From assembly GCA_028064945.1 (NCBI GenBank), contig JAPTWQ010000014.1, positions 1-42,488 of the forward strand: DNA of 42,488 nt, given 5' to 3'. The position numbers were made by a program, and so were the translations under genes. A model generated the notes under the pieces. The model made no database searches, was not told the DNA's origin, and saw only the letters and a list, made by a program, of their open reading frames with translations. Each line of letters opens with the position of its first letter. The first letter of the stretch is position 1. The stretch is from Nitrospiraceae bacterium (GTDB taxonomy: Bacteria > Nitrospirota_A > Leptospirillia > Leptospirillales > Leptospirillaceae). Below, one piece after another: positions 33,545 through 41,209 of this stretch.

Positions 33545-33976
33545 ATGAAAACAGGTGAAAAAGTCGTATTTCTCCTTTCCGGGTTAATGGTATTGTCGGC
33601 GGTTGTGCTATACATTTTGGCTCGGATGAATGTGGTGACCTTCTGGACGACGAACGACATCTACCTTTTTTCAAAAAAGTCGGATGCCGGGTATCAGGTT
33701 TTCCAGAAGTATGGATGTCGGGATTGTCATGTCGTTTATGGAGAAGGAGACTATGACGGTCCCGATATGGATGGGGAAGGAACGAGGCGTACCGCAGATT
33801 GGCTTCACCGCTACTTCGCCAATCCGGCGGCTCTTGTTCCGGGAACGGCCCATGCGGGGAAATTTGCCCCCACTTTTAACAAGTTGTCCCCGAAAGAGAA
33901 GGATGAACTTGTTGATTTGCTGATGAGTCTGAAGTCGTTACCCGGATCCCCTAATTATCCAAAACCTCCCAAATAG
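33545..33976 (+). CDS. Membrane-anchored mono-haem cytochrome c
   Basis: 143 residues. One membrane anchor at about 6-26 (KVVFLLSGLMVLSAVVLYIL) is followed by a class-I-like cytochrome domain with CRDCH near 58. The C-terminal helix has the usual LSPKEKDELVDLLMSL pattern. In most relatives a methionine before this helix is the sixth haem ligand; here the matching place reads KFAPTFNKLS with alanine, so another ligand or an open site is possible. A proline-rich tail ends the protein. No clear ribosome site precedes ATG 33545, which suggests coupling to the upstream gene. A CcoP- or NorC-like electron-entry role is inferred. Confidence 0.82.
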   Translation: MKTGEKVVFLLSGLMVLSAVVLYILARMNVVTFWTTNDIYLFSKKSDAGYQVFQKYGCRDCHVVYGEGDYDGPDMDGEGTRRTADWLHRYFANPAALVPGTAHAGKFAPTFNKLSPKEKDELVDLLMSLKSLPGSPNYPKPPK

Positions 33977-34012
33977 CTGCTTTAGGGAGAAAGCCAAGGT
34001 CAAGGAGCCAAA

Positions 34013-34225
34013 ATGAAACTGCCAGAAGGTATTGTCGCCTATCTATGGACTGCGACCGGACTCGTCTCACTCGTCATCATCGTGTTCGGGATTTATTGGG
34101 CTTACAAGAACGGGCAGTTCGATGAAAACATCAAGTATATCGTATTTAACGACGAAGACGGAGACGCTCAGAAGCCCCCCCACGAGCAGCCGGAAGTTCA
34201 TCCCCAGGCGCCAAAGGGAAAATAG
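34013..34225 (+). CDS. ccoS: CcoS-like cbb3 oxidase assembly protein
   Basis: 70 residues from ATG 34013 with AGGAG upstream. One helix (LWTATGLVSLVIIVFGIYWAY) is followed by KNGQFDENIKYIVFNDED. This matches the CcoS pattern of a single helix ending in aromatic-Trp-Ala, then Gly-Gln-Phe-Asp-Asp/Glu and a Phe-Asx-Asp stretch. CcoS is needed for cofactor insertion into CcoN. The C-terminal 20 residues are Pro/His/Gln-rich. Finding a CcoS-like gene supports the view that the cluster makes a haem-copper-oxidase-related complex. Confidence 0.75.
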   Translation: MKLPEGIVAYLWTATGLVSLVIIVFGIYWAYKNGQFDENIKYIVFNDEDGDAQKPPHEQPEVHPQAPKGK

Positions 34226-34258
34226 TTTTCAATAGAAGCTTTTTCAAAGGGGTCCCGT

Positions 34259-34699
34259 TTGAAAAAGAAATTGAACCGCGTCAATGCCCTCGCCGGAATA
34301 GCGATAGGTTTCCTGCTTTTCTGGTTGGCTGACAAGGCATTTGGATTGACGAATGGCGCGTTCCACCATATCTTCGGAACCGGAATTCTCTTCTCTTATC
34401 TGCTGGCTCCCCTCGCAGTCTCCCTGGTAACCGGTTATATCATCGGCCCATTTGGTAAATTGCTTGCTCCTGTGCCGCCGATGGGATATCTTCTCTTCTC
34501 CTACCTTTATGAGGTCTATCATCCCACAGGGCAGACAGTCGGAATTCCCGTTGCCCCATTCATGATGATTTTCTTCATAACTGTTCCGGAGGTTTCCTTC
34601 CTGGGAGGATATGTCGGAGAGACCATCAAAAGAAAACGTTCGTCTGGAAAGACCGGAGAAGGCCGGCCCAAATCGAGGGGCCCTGAAAGGGTTTCCTGA
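34259..34699 (+). CDS. Four-helix membrane protein of the cytochrome cluster
   Basis: 146 residues from TTG 34259 with AGGGG six bases upstream. About four hydrophobic helices are visible, with histidines in NGAFHHIFGTG and a conserved-looking PFGKLLAPVPPMGYLLF loop. A glycine-rich, basic tail (KRKRSSGKTGEGRPKSRG) ends the protein. No family was recognised. The short spacing to the CcoN-like gene downstream suggests co-translation. Confidence 0.65.
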   Translation: MKKKLNRVNALAGIAIGFLLFWLADKAFGLTNGAFHHIFGTGILFSYLLAPLAVSLVTGYIIGPFGKLLAPVPPMGYLLFSYLYEVYHPTGQTVGIPVAPFMMIFFITVPEVSFLGGYVGETIKRKRSSGKTGEGRPKSRGPERVS

Positions 34700-34718
34700 A
34701 TTTGAAAAGAGGGACATC

Positions 34719-35294
34719 ATGAACCAGGCCAGAGAGCCAGAAAAAATAGACAGCCCGGCAGATCGACTGGGACTTCGCTTTATTCTCTTCGGTGTTTTTT
34801 GCCTTTTTGTCGGAACGCTCCAGGGTTTTCTTCAGTCGACTCCCAGAATCCGCCACTGGATCCATATGACCGGACAGGCCGGGCATTTGGTGGATCCACT
34901 GGCCCATGCCCATATCAACCTGATCGGTGGAGTCGTTTCGGTTGTCATGGCCATGGTTTACTATCTTCTCCCGCGACTATCCGGAAGACAGATCTGGAGT
35001 CAAATGCTGGGGGAACTTAGCTTCGTTTTCATGGTATCTGGGGTTCTGGCGTTCTATAGTGTTCTTTTGACATTCGGCATCCTCGAGGGGAACAGGATGC
35101 TCGACCAGGGAATCGTCTATCCTCTGGCGCGCGCCGTTTATCAACCCTATCACAGGATCGGATTCGTTCTGGCGGCTCTTCTGATGGGAATCGGCCACTG
35201 GACCTTTGTCTTCAATGTTTTTGCTACAGTCTGGTTCCGGGCCCCGAAAAAAGTTTTGAATCCGGTAACACGGCAGGCGAAAGAAAGGGTTTGA
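34719..35294 (+). CDS. Short CcoN-like membrane protein A
   Basis: 191 residues from ATG 34719 (AAAAGAGGG upstream); the earlier in-frame start at 34611 lies inside the previous gene. About five helices. After the first helix, DPLAHAHINLIGGVVSVVMA followed by MVYYLLPRLSGR matches the His-rich helix of cbb3/NOR catalytic subunits. A further histidine pair occurs in YQPYHRIGF and IGHWTFVFN. Full CcoN has about 12 helices and 480 residues, so this cannot be a complete oxidase subunit; it may bind one or two b haems. The paralogue at 36452 shares the same motif. Its stop codon lies before the start of the SUMF1-fold gene. Confidence 0.75.
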   Translation: MNQAREPEKIDSPADRLGLRFILFGVFCLFVGTLQGFLQSTPRIRHWIHMTGQAGHLVDPLAHAHINLIGGVVSVVMAMVYYLLPRLSGRQIWSQMLGELSFVFMVSGVLAFYSVLLTFGILEGNRMLDQGIVYPLARAVYQPYHRIGFVLAALLMGIGHWTFVFNVFATVWFRAPKKVLNPVTRQAKERV

Positions 35295-35299
35295 GCCGA

Positions 35300-36430
35300 A
35301 TGGAAGAGAAAAAGAAAAATGAATTCGAGGAAAAAAACATTCACCCTGAAACTCTTCAAAAGGAAACACCTCTTCACATCAGCCCGGACGACGATGATCT
35401 GGCTCCGGCGGAAATGTCGCCGTGGCAACTTCCCTGGAAGGCGATTACGATCACCTTCGTTCTGCTCATACTCATAGCGGGGGCGGTTCACGTCGTGGGA
35501 CTGGCGTCAAACAGAATTGTACGCCTTTCAACGGCAGGTGTCCGAAAGCATGGGGCGGCTCCCGGAGAATTTCGCCCGATGGGGGGAGTCCTGACGGAGG
35601 CCCTTCCAGGAACGAACTCTTCCAAACTCAGCGCGGCCTCGAAAAACCTTCAGGAAGGAAAAAATCTCGCTCCCACACCCCAGATCCAGGTCGATGCTTC
35701 CGGATACAAAATTCCGAAGGGATTCGTCCTGATTCCCGCGGGTCCCTTCTGGATGGGATCCGATGACAATTTCGCGAATTTTGACGAAAAACCGGTTCAC
35801 AAGGTGTTCCTTCCCCCGTATCTGATCGAAAAGACTCTGGTGACAAACAGGGAGTACAAGGAGTTTGTCGACAAAGCCCACTACATTCCTCCCGCCAATT
35901 GGAAGAACGGCACGTATCCCCCTGGGAGAGGCAATTATCCTGTGACATTTGTTTCCATGGAGAACGCCCGTGACTATGCGCGCTTCCGAAGAGCAAGGCT
36001 GTGTACGGAGGAAGAGTGGGAAAAAGCCGCCCGCGGTGTGGACAAGCGGATGTGGCCGTGGGGAGACACCTGGGACCCAAGAAGAGCCAATGCGAACTAC
36101 ACGGTGGGAGATACCTCCCCCGTGAACCGTTATCCCATGGGGGCCAGTCCCTATGGCGTTCTCGACATGGCCGGAAATGTCTTCGAATGGACCAGCTCGA
36201 AGTACCGTCCCTATCCGGGAAACACGGCCAACAAGGCCCGGTTCTATTCATACCGGGTCGATGCGACGGGAGCCCTTCATCCTGTGAAGGGAAAGTCCTA
36301 CTATGTTTTGAGGGGGGGGTCCTGGAAAAGCGACCAGTACAGCGCCCGGGTCAGCGCCAGAAATCCGACCTGGCCTTTTTATGCCTCGGACTTTTTTGGA
36401 TTCCGGCTTTGCATGGATGCGAAACGATGA
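35300..36430 (+). CDS. Membrane-anchored SUMF1/FGE-fold protein lacking active-site cysteines
   Basis: About 376 residues from ATG 35300 (TTG 35291 is an alternative). A charged cytoplasmic leader of 45 residues, one membrane helix (ITITFVLLILIAGAVHVVG), a linker, then a periplasmic domain of the formylglycine-generating-enzyme fold: FVLIPAGPFWMGSDD, NREYKEFV, VSMENARDYARFRRARLCTEEEWEKAAR, WPWGDTWD, SPYGVLDMAGNVFEWTSS and VLRGGSWKSDQYSARVSARN. In true FGE the last segment carries the two catalytic cysteines; none is present here. It is therefore probably a binding or scaffold protein, as suggested for NirV-type relatives near denitrification genes. It sits between the two CcoN-like genes. Confidence 0.85.
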   Translation: MEEKKKNEFEEKNIHPETLQKETPLHISPDDDDLAPAEMSPWQLPWKAITITFVLLILIAGAVHVVGLASNRIVRLSTAGVRKHGAAPGEFRPMGGVLTEALPGTNSSKLSAASKNLQEGKNLAPTPQIQVDASGYKIPKGFVLIPAGPFWMGSDDNFANFDEKPVHKVFLPPYLIEKTLVTNREYKEFVDKAHYIPPANWKNGTYPPGRGNYPVTFVSMENARDYARFRRARLCTEEEWEKAARGVDKRMWPWGDTWDPRRANANYTVGDTSPVNRYPMGASPYGVLDMAGNVFEWTSSKYRPYPGNTANKARFYSYRVDATGALHPVKGKSYYVLRGGSWKSDQYSARVSARNPTWPFYASDFFGFRLCMDAKR

Positions 36431-36451
36431 ATGAAGGGGAAGGGGTCTGTC

Positions 36452-37054
36452 ATGACGAGGGATGAAAAAATCAAGGACTACATCATGAAGTTCTACTATG
36501 CCTGTCTCCTTTACGCGATTATCGGCTTTTCCTGGGGAGCGGTGATGGGCGGTGTGGAGACTTTCCGCAATTTTGTCCAGGCCGGGGCGGGCGGACCTTC
36601 TGACCTGATTGTGCTCGGTCACACCCACATCAATCTTCTGGGATGGGTCGAGATGGCTATCTTTGGATCGATGTATTATATTGTCCCCAAAATTTTCAGC
36701 GGCCCCCTCTACAGCTATCGTCTTCTCAAAATCCATTTCTGGATGCACAACATCAGCCTTGTCGGGATGGTCCTTGCCTTCTGCATCGCCGGGTACAAGG
36801 GCGGGATGATTCTCCTTCACGGAAATGTGGCCGATATCAAGCCCGTCGAGGCCCCCTACATGGAAATGGTCGGCATTTTCGGCCTTTTTGTGCTTCTGGC
36901 CAACATCATCTTTGCCTACAATATCTATATGACGGTCCAGGTAGCCAAGGGACGGCGGGAACTTCCGGTGAGCGAGCGTGAAGAGGCCTCAGCCCCTATC
37001 CTGCCAGCCATGTCGCCATCGACCGGAACCTTTCGCCAGTCACAAAATCATTGA
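36452..37054 (+). CDS. Short CcoN-like membrane protein B
   Basis: 200 residues from ATG 36452, six bases after GAAGGGG; ATG 36431 is in frame but has no ribosome site. About five helices. LIVLGHTHINLLGWVEMAIF, followed by GSMYYIVPKIFSG, repeats the His-x-His-Ile-Asn-Leu motif and the Tyr-Tyr-x-Val/Leu-Pro end of protein A. Other histidines are in KIHFWMHNISLVGM and ILLHGN. Both proteins thus look like paralogous single-motif fragments of the haem-copper oxidase catalytic subunit, not two halves of it. The cytoplasmic tail is polar and probably disordered. Confidence 0.75.
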   Translation: MTRDEKIKDYIMKFYYACLLYAIIGFSWGAVMGGVETFRNFVQAGAGGPSDLIVLGHTHINLLGWVEMAIFGSMYYIVPKIFSGPLYSYRLLKIHFWMHNISLVGMVLAFCIAGYKGGMILLHGNVADIKPVEAPYMEMVGIFGLFVLLANIIFAYNIYMTVQVAKGRRELPVSEREEASAPILPAMSPSTGTFRQSQNH

Positions 37055-37068
37055 GAGCACGCCATCTT

Positions 37069-37326
37069 ATGACCCGACTTTACAAACCCCTTCTTCTGGG
37101 GGCAATATGGGGATTGGGGATTGTTGGAATTCCAGGAAATTCCTGGGCCTATCTTCCCCGATATGTTCATGTAACGCTTGGACTCCCTTGGTTTGCCTAT
37201 CTTTTCTTTTTGCTGGGAGTTCTTGTTCCCGTTTTTCTCTATCTCGGAATTTCCTGGTATTTCAAACGAGAACTGGAGAGGCCGGGGCACGGCAAGAATT
37301 CACGGGACGAAGACTCCGAGGAGTAG
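37069..37326 (+). CDS. Small membrane protein with signal-peptide-like N-terminus
   Basis: About 85 residues from ATG 37069 (TTG 37051, overlapping the previous stop, is an alternative). The start MTRLYKPLLLGAIWGLG runs to NSWA-Y, which looks like a signal peptide. One membrane helix (WFAYLFFLLGVLVPVFLYLG) and a charged tail (KRELERPGHGKNSRDED) follow. No family was recognised. It lies 48 bases before the CcoG-like gene. Confidence 0.6.
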   Translation: MTRLYKPLLLGAIWGLGIVGIPGNSWAYLPRYVHVTLGLPWFAYLFFLLGVLVPVFLYLGISWYFKRELERPGHGKNSRDEDSEE

Positions 37327-37374
37327 GAACTCCGGGGGCTGGCTCATCCACTAAAGAATCGGGAGCCCCATTCC

Positions 37375-38703
37375 ATGGAACAGACGCAACCGCTCATACC
37401 GATGCCGAAAATCGGCACCGAGCCCATCAAGACCCAGAAGATCCGGATCACACACATACGTTATGTCGTTCAGGCCCTTGTTATTATTCTTCTCATCCTC
37501 CTCCCCTTCACCGGCATCTTTCATATCGACCTTTCAACAGGACGATTCGTTTTGTTCGGATACCAGGTGTGGTGGAGCGATTTCTTTTTGATTCTTCCTT
37601 TCTGGCTTTTTGTGATCACAGCCATGACGGCCGTATATGCCCTCCTCGGGATGGTGTATTGTGGCTGGGCCTGCATTCAGAACACTTTTTCCGAGTGGAC
37701 AAACGGACTCGCACGGCTGGCCTTCGGATCAGCCACGCTTGGACCAGGAATCGGAGAGATTTCCCTGTCCCATCCCCGGCCCAAAAAGGTCTCTCTTTTC
37801 AGGAAGGGAATTCAGTGGACAATCTTCCTGGGAGGCGTGACCCTGTTTTCCCTTGCAGTTTCCGTGATCATCACGGCCTATGTGATTCCACCGAGAACCC
37901 TGTTTCATGATCTCGCCACGGGGAGAAACCCTACCGCCTACTGGTTGCTGTTCGGAATCGGAGGAGTGATGTTCCTGAATCTTCTCCTTGTCCGCCATTA
38001 CTGGTGCAAGTGGGTCTGTCCCTATCCCCTCTGGCAGCATATGTTCAAGACCGACGACACTCTGAAGGTTGCCTTCGACCACAAGCGGCGAAATGAATGC
38101 ACCGGATGCAACCTCTGTGTCAAATCGTGCTTTATTGATATTGATCCCAGGGATACGAAAAATTATTCGCGGTGCATCAACTGTGGGGAGTGCGTGGTTG
38201 CCTGCGAAGACTATTCGGCGAAGAGAGGACTTCCCTCCCTTTTGACCTTCCATAAGAACGGCGTCTATGTCGATTCAGAGGGGGCCATGAAGGGGAGAAG
38301 GCTTTCCCCGGGGACGGTGCGATTCGTTGTGGCCGGGGTTGGCAGCCTCATTCCTTTGTCGCTCTTTATCTATGGAATCGCGACCTACTCCCCATATCAT
38401 GTGACGGTCAGCCAGGTTCCCGGGCGACTCGACCAGTTCGAGGTCGGGCTTTACAACAAGACTCCGCGGCCTGAGCGCTTCACAATCGCCGAATCCGGTT
38501 TGCCCTCCGATCGGGTTTCATTTGAAACCACAAAGGTAGCTCTTCCCCCAGGAGAGCACCGGAAGATCTATTTCACCGTGAAATCCGGTAGCGATCTTCC
38601 CCCTGGCCTGCACAACTTCATGGTCACCGTGAATGCCAGAACTCCCAAGCCGGGACAATTCAGCCAGGTGGCGACTGTCTATATCCAGGGAGGGAAGTCC
38701 TAG
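37375..38703 (+). CDS. ccoG: CcoG/FixG-like polyferredoxin, cbb3 accessory protein
   Basis: 442 residues with about five membrane helices in the first 205 residues and one near 325. VYCGWACIQNTFSEW near 99 matches the Cys-x-x-x-Cys-Pro-Gln helix of CcoG. YWCKWVCPYPLWQHM is near 210. Two [4Fe-4S] motifs follow, CTGCNLCVKSCF near 241 and CINCGECVVACE near 262. The C-terminal 110 residues form an Ig-like periplasmic domain (FQVGLYNKT-type strands, LPPGLHNFMVTVNA). CcoG is reported to reduce copper during CuB assembly of cbb3 oxidases. It is the last gene of the cluster and ends 5 bases from the convergent hisS. Confidence 0.9.
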   Translation: MEQTQPLIPMPKIGTEPIKTQKIRITHIRYVVQALVIILLILLPFTGIFHIDLSTGRFVLFGYQVWWSDFFLILPFWLFVITAMTAVYALLGMVYCGWACIQNTFSEWTNGLARLAFGSATLGPGIGEISLSHPRPKKVSLFRKGIQWTIFLGGVTLFSLAVSVIITAYVIPPRTLFHDLATGRNPTAYWLLFGIGGVMFLNLLLVRHYWCKWVCPYPLWQHMFKTDDTLKVAFDHKRRNECTGCNLCVKSCFIDIDPRDTKNYSRCINCGECVVACEDYSAKRGLPSLLTFHKNGVYVDSEGAMKGRRLSPGTVRFVVAGVGSLIPLSLFIYGIATYSPYHVTVSQVPGRLDQFEVGLYNKTPRPERFTIAESGLPSDRVSFETTKVALPPGEHRKIYFTVKSGSDLPPGLHNFMVTVNARTPKPGQFSQVATVYIQGGKS

Positions 38704-38708
38704 CCAGA

Positions 38709-39986
38709 TCAGGGAACCCAGGGTTCACGAATGGCGTCGGCCATGCGGTCGGGGGGAAAGATCGGCAGGGATTTCTGGATGCCCGAGGCGAGATGTTTGA
38801 TCGTGATCGTTCCGGTCGACAGCTCGTCTCCTCCCAGGAGACCGATAAAGCTTGCTCCCTCCCTCTCCGCCTGAAGAAAGGCTTTTTTGAGGCGAGCCTG
38901 GCCGAAAATGCCGACCGCCGATATTCCCTGTTCCCTTAGAGAGGCGAGGATTCTGTGGGCATAGGGTTTCGCAGCCTCCTCGAGGGGATGAACCGCCAGA
39001 TGGACAGCGGGCCTTGAGGCTTTTGGAAGCGTTCCTGCGAGTTCCCTCAGAAGGAAGAGTCTTTCGATTCCGATGGCCAGTCCGACCCCCGGGACGTCGC
39101 CTCCACCGAGGTGACGGACCAGTCCGTTGTAGCGGCCGCCGGCAGCCCATGTGGACTGGGCCCCCAGCGCATCTGAAACCCATTCGAAGGCCGTTTCGGT
39201 GTAGTAGTCCAGACCCCGTACGAGTCTGTGGGACACGGTGAAGGCGATCCCTTCCCCTTCAAGCCCACGGCAGACGCGTTCGAAGTGGTTTCTGGAAGCA
39301 GGGCAGAGAAAGTCCGCCAGGTGTGGCGCAGACTCAAGGACCGGCTGGCATGATGGAATTTTGCAGTCGAGGACCCTCAGGGGATTGGCGTGGGTGCGGC
39401 GCCGGCATGTCTCGCACAGGGTGTCGAGGTTCTTCTCAAGGTATCCGACCAGAATTTCCCGGTAGGCGGGGCGGCATTCGGGGCACCCCATGCTGTTGAT
39501 GAGAAGGCGGGAAGCCGGGATTTTTGATTCCAGTGCGTGGCGGCTGACCGTGGCAATCAGGTCCACGTCATCGTCCGGGTCCGACGACCCGAGAATCTCG
39601 GCTCCGGCTTGATGAAACTGTCGGAGCCGTCCTGCCTGGGGCCGTTCGTGCCTGAACATCGGTCCCTGGTAGAACAGCCGTTCCAACCGTCCCGGTTCGG
39701 CCAGACGGTGTTCGATCGCGGCCCGGATCAGCGAGGCTGTCCCTTCGGGTCTGAGAGCCAGCGATTCACCTCCTTTTCCGGAAAAAAGGTACATCTCCTT
39801 TTCGACGATATCGGTTGACTCCCCGATCGATCGTGCGAAAAGATCTGCGGACTCGAAGAGGGGAAGCCGGATTTCTCGAAACCCTGAACGGCCGAAGACC
39901 TCCCTGACTTCGTCTTCCAGACGGCGAAAGGTTTCAGAGTCGGGGGGGAGAAGGTCTTTGACGCCACGGGGGGCCTGGTATTTCAT
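38709..39986 (-). CDS. hisS: Histidyl-tRNA synthetase
   Basis: Class II aminoacyl-tRNA synthetase of 425 residues. It opens with YQAPRGVKDLLPPDSETF, then motif 2 (LRPEGTASLIRAAIEH, FYQGPMFRHERPQAGRLRQFHQ), the histidine-specific loop LVRGLDYYTETAFEW near 264, motif 3 (GGGDVPGVGLAIGIERLFLL near 309) and a C-terminal anticodon-binding domain. A CPECRPAY...CETC region near 168-200 is the usual insertion. It starts at ATG 39986 and ends in convergence with ccoG. Confidence 0.97.
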   Translation of the reverse strand: MKYQAPRGVKDLLPPDSETFRRLEDEVREVFGRSGFREIRLPLFESADLFARSIGESTDIVEKEMYLFSGKGGESLALRPEGTASLIRAAIEHRLAEPGRLERLFYQGPMFRHERPQAGRLRQFHQAGAEILGSSDPDDDVDLIATVSRHALESKIPASRLLINSMGCPECRPAYREILVGYLEKNLDTLCETCRRRTHANPLRVLDCKIPSCQPVLESAPHLADFLCPASRNHFERVCRGLEGEGIAFTVSHRLVRGLDYYTETAFEWVSDALGAQSTWAAGGRYNGLVRHLGGGDVPGVGLAIGIERLFLLRELAGTLPKASRPAVHLAVHPLEEAAKPYAHRILASLREQGISAVGIFGQARLKKAFLQAEREGASFIGLLGGDELSTGTITIKHLASGIQKSLPIFPPDRMADAIREPWVP

Positions 39987-40068
39987 GGAGGTCCATTCTT
40001 ATAGGTGAATGCGATCGGGAGAAAGTCCGAAGACTATTCCCTGATTAGCGATAAACGTTCGAACCTTC

Positions 40069-40077
40069 ATTCTAGCA
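40069..40077 (-). promoter_or_regulatory. Extended -10 candidate for hisS
   Basis: TGCTAGAAT on the minus strand, about 83 bases before the hisS ATG, the same word as before ftsH. It abuts the ribosome site of the divergent Rsm22-like gene, so its -35 region falls inside that coding sequence. A palindrome, GTTCGAAC, is nearby at 40056-40063. Confidence 0.35.
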
Positions 40078-40084
40078 GAGGGCG

Positions 40085-41209
40085 ATGGGAAACAAAAAGA
40101 GTCGAAAGGTGGCTGTCCTTGAGGAGCTGTCCCGCGGGTTTACGAAAAGAAGCCTTGACGGCGGATATATGGACGATCCCGAATTCCGGAAGGCCTACGG
40201 GGAGTATTTCGGGACGGTGGGATTCGAAAAGGGGATTGCGCTTTCCCGGGAGATCAAAAACAGAGGTATAACGGCCTTCAATGGGAAAAAGCGCCTGTCG
40301 GCGATCGACCTCGGCACGGGAACGGGGGAGTTTGTCCGGGGACTGTCGGAGGGTCTTCTGGAGGAGAGCGCCCATGAGATCGATCTTCTGTGCGTCGACC
40401 GATCCAGAGCGGCACTGCAGGACCTCTCGGATCACTGGATCCGCCCCGTTCCCATCCGCCTCCGTCTCCGGGAGGCCATTCTGCCGGATCGAAAGGATCT
40501 TCTCGAAGAGGTGACGGGGGAGATCGATCTTCTCTCCATGGCCAATCTTCTGGCGGAAAACGAAGATCGCCTTTCCGGTTTCCGTGACCTGCTCGCCACC
40601 TTCTTCTCCCGCCTGTCGCCGGGCGGAATGATGATCCTCGTCGAGCCGGCCGACCGGCGCTCGTCCCGTGCGCTGCTTTCTCTCGGGGACGATCTCCTGG
40701 GCCGATTTCCGGATCTTCATGTCGAGGCTCCCTGTCCGAACGACCGTCGAGGGCCCTGTCCGGCCCTTGAGGATCCGGCCGACTGGTGCCATGAAGACCG
40801 TCCGACGCCTTTTTCGTCCACAATGAAAAGGACCGCTGCCTCCCTCGGTCATATCAAGGATTCTCTCAAGATGACCTATCTTGTGCTTTCGAGGAGGGCG
40901 GGGGAGGGTGAGGCCGGTCCACGCTCCCTTCGCCTCGTTTCCCCTCTCCATAAGGAAAAAGGAATGGCGTGGGGGTTGTTCTGCGACGGGAAAGCCCTCA
41001 TCCGGCTTCGTCTCCTGAACCGGAACCGTCATGAGGATACGAAGGCTTTCGGCCGGCTCAGGCGGGGCGATTCGATCGTCGACCCGCGAACCGCGGGGAG
41101 CACTCCGGGGCGGGAGGGAGGATTCGTGGAATGGCCGACCGGAGAGTCGGTGGTCGGAGTCCGTCGATCGGACGGAACCCTCTGGGAAATTTCCCGGGAG
41201 GAGAACTGA
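40085..41209 (+). CDS. Rsm22/METTL17-like SAM-dependent methyltransferase, probable Fe-S protein
   Basis: 374 residues from ATG 40085 with AGAGGG close upstream. The N-terminal helices are followed by the SAM-binding motif SAIDLGTGTGEFVRGLS near 77, LLCVDRS, DLLSMANLLAEN and LSPGGMMILVEP near 180. Cysteines then occur as CPNDRRGPCP and DWCHED near 219-238, with a further one in GLFCDGKAL near 297. This set matches the four-cysteine [4Fe-4S] site of Rsm22/METTL17 proteins, which act on the small ribosomal subunit. The C-terminal part is rich in Arg. It overlaps the next gene by one base, so the two are probably co-translated. Confidence 0.83.
   Translation: MGNKKSRKVAVLEELSRGFTKRSLDGGYMDDPEFRKAYGEYFGTVGFEKGIALSREIKNRGITAFNGKKRLSAIDLGTGTGEFVRGLSEGLLEESAHEIDLLCVDRSRAALQDLSDHWIRPVPIRLRLREAILPDRKDLLEEVTGEIDLLSMANLLAENEDRLSGFRDLLATFFSRLSPGGMMILVEPADRRSSRALLSLGDDLLGRFPDLHVEAPCPNDRRGPCPALEDPADWCHEDRPTPFSSTMKRTAASLGHIKDSLKMTYLVLSRRAGEGEAGPRSLRLVSPLHKEKGMAWGLFCDGKALIRLRLLNRNRHEDTKAFGRLRRGDSIVDPRTAGSTPGREGGFVEWPTGESVVGVRRSDGTLWEISREEN

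Noticed and set aside
35300..36430. Active formylglycine-generating enzyme
   Set aside because: The active-site cysteines are absent, and no sulfatase gene is nearby.
34719..37054. The two CcoN-like proteins as halves of one CcoN split by a gene insertion
   Set aside because: Both carry the same His-x-His-Ile-Asn-Leu helix, each has its own ribosome site and tail, and the sum of helices does not supply the other CcoN motifs.
40067..41032. Minus-strand frame of 321 codons opposite the Rsm22-like gene
   Set aside because: The methyltransferase motifs on the plus strand are clear, and the antisense translation is Arg/Gly-rich without domains.
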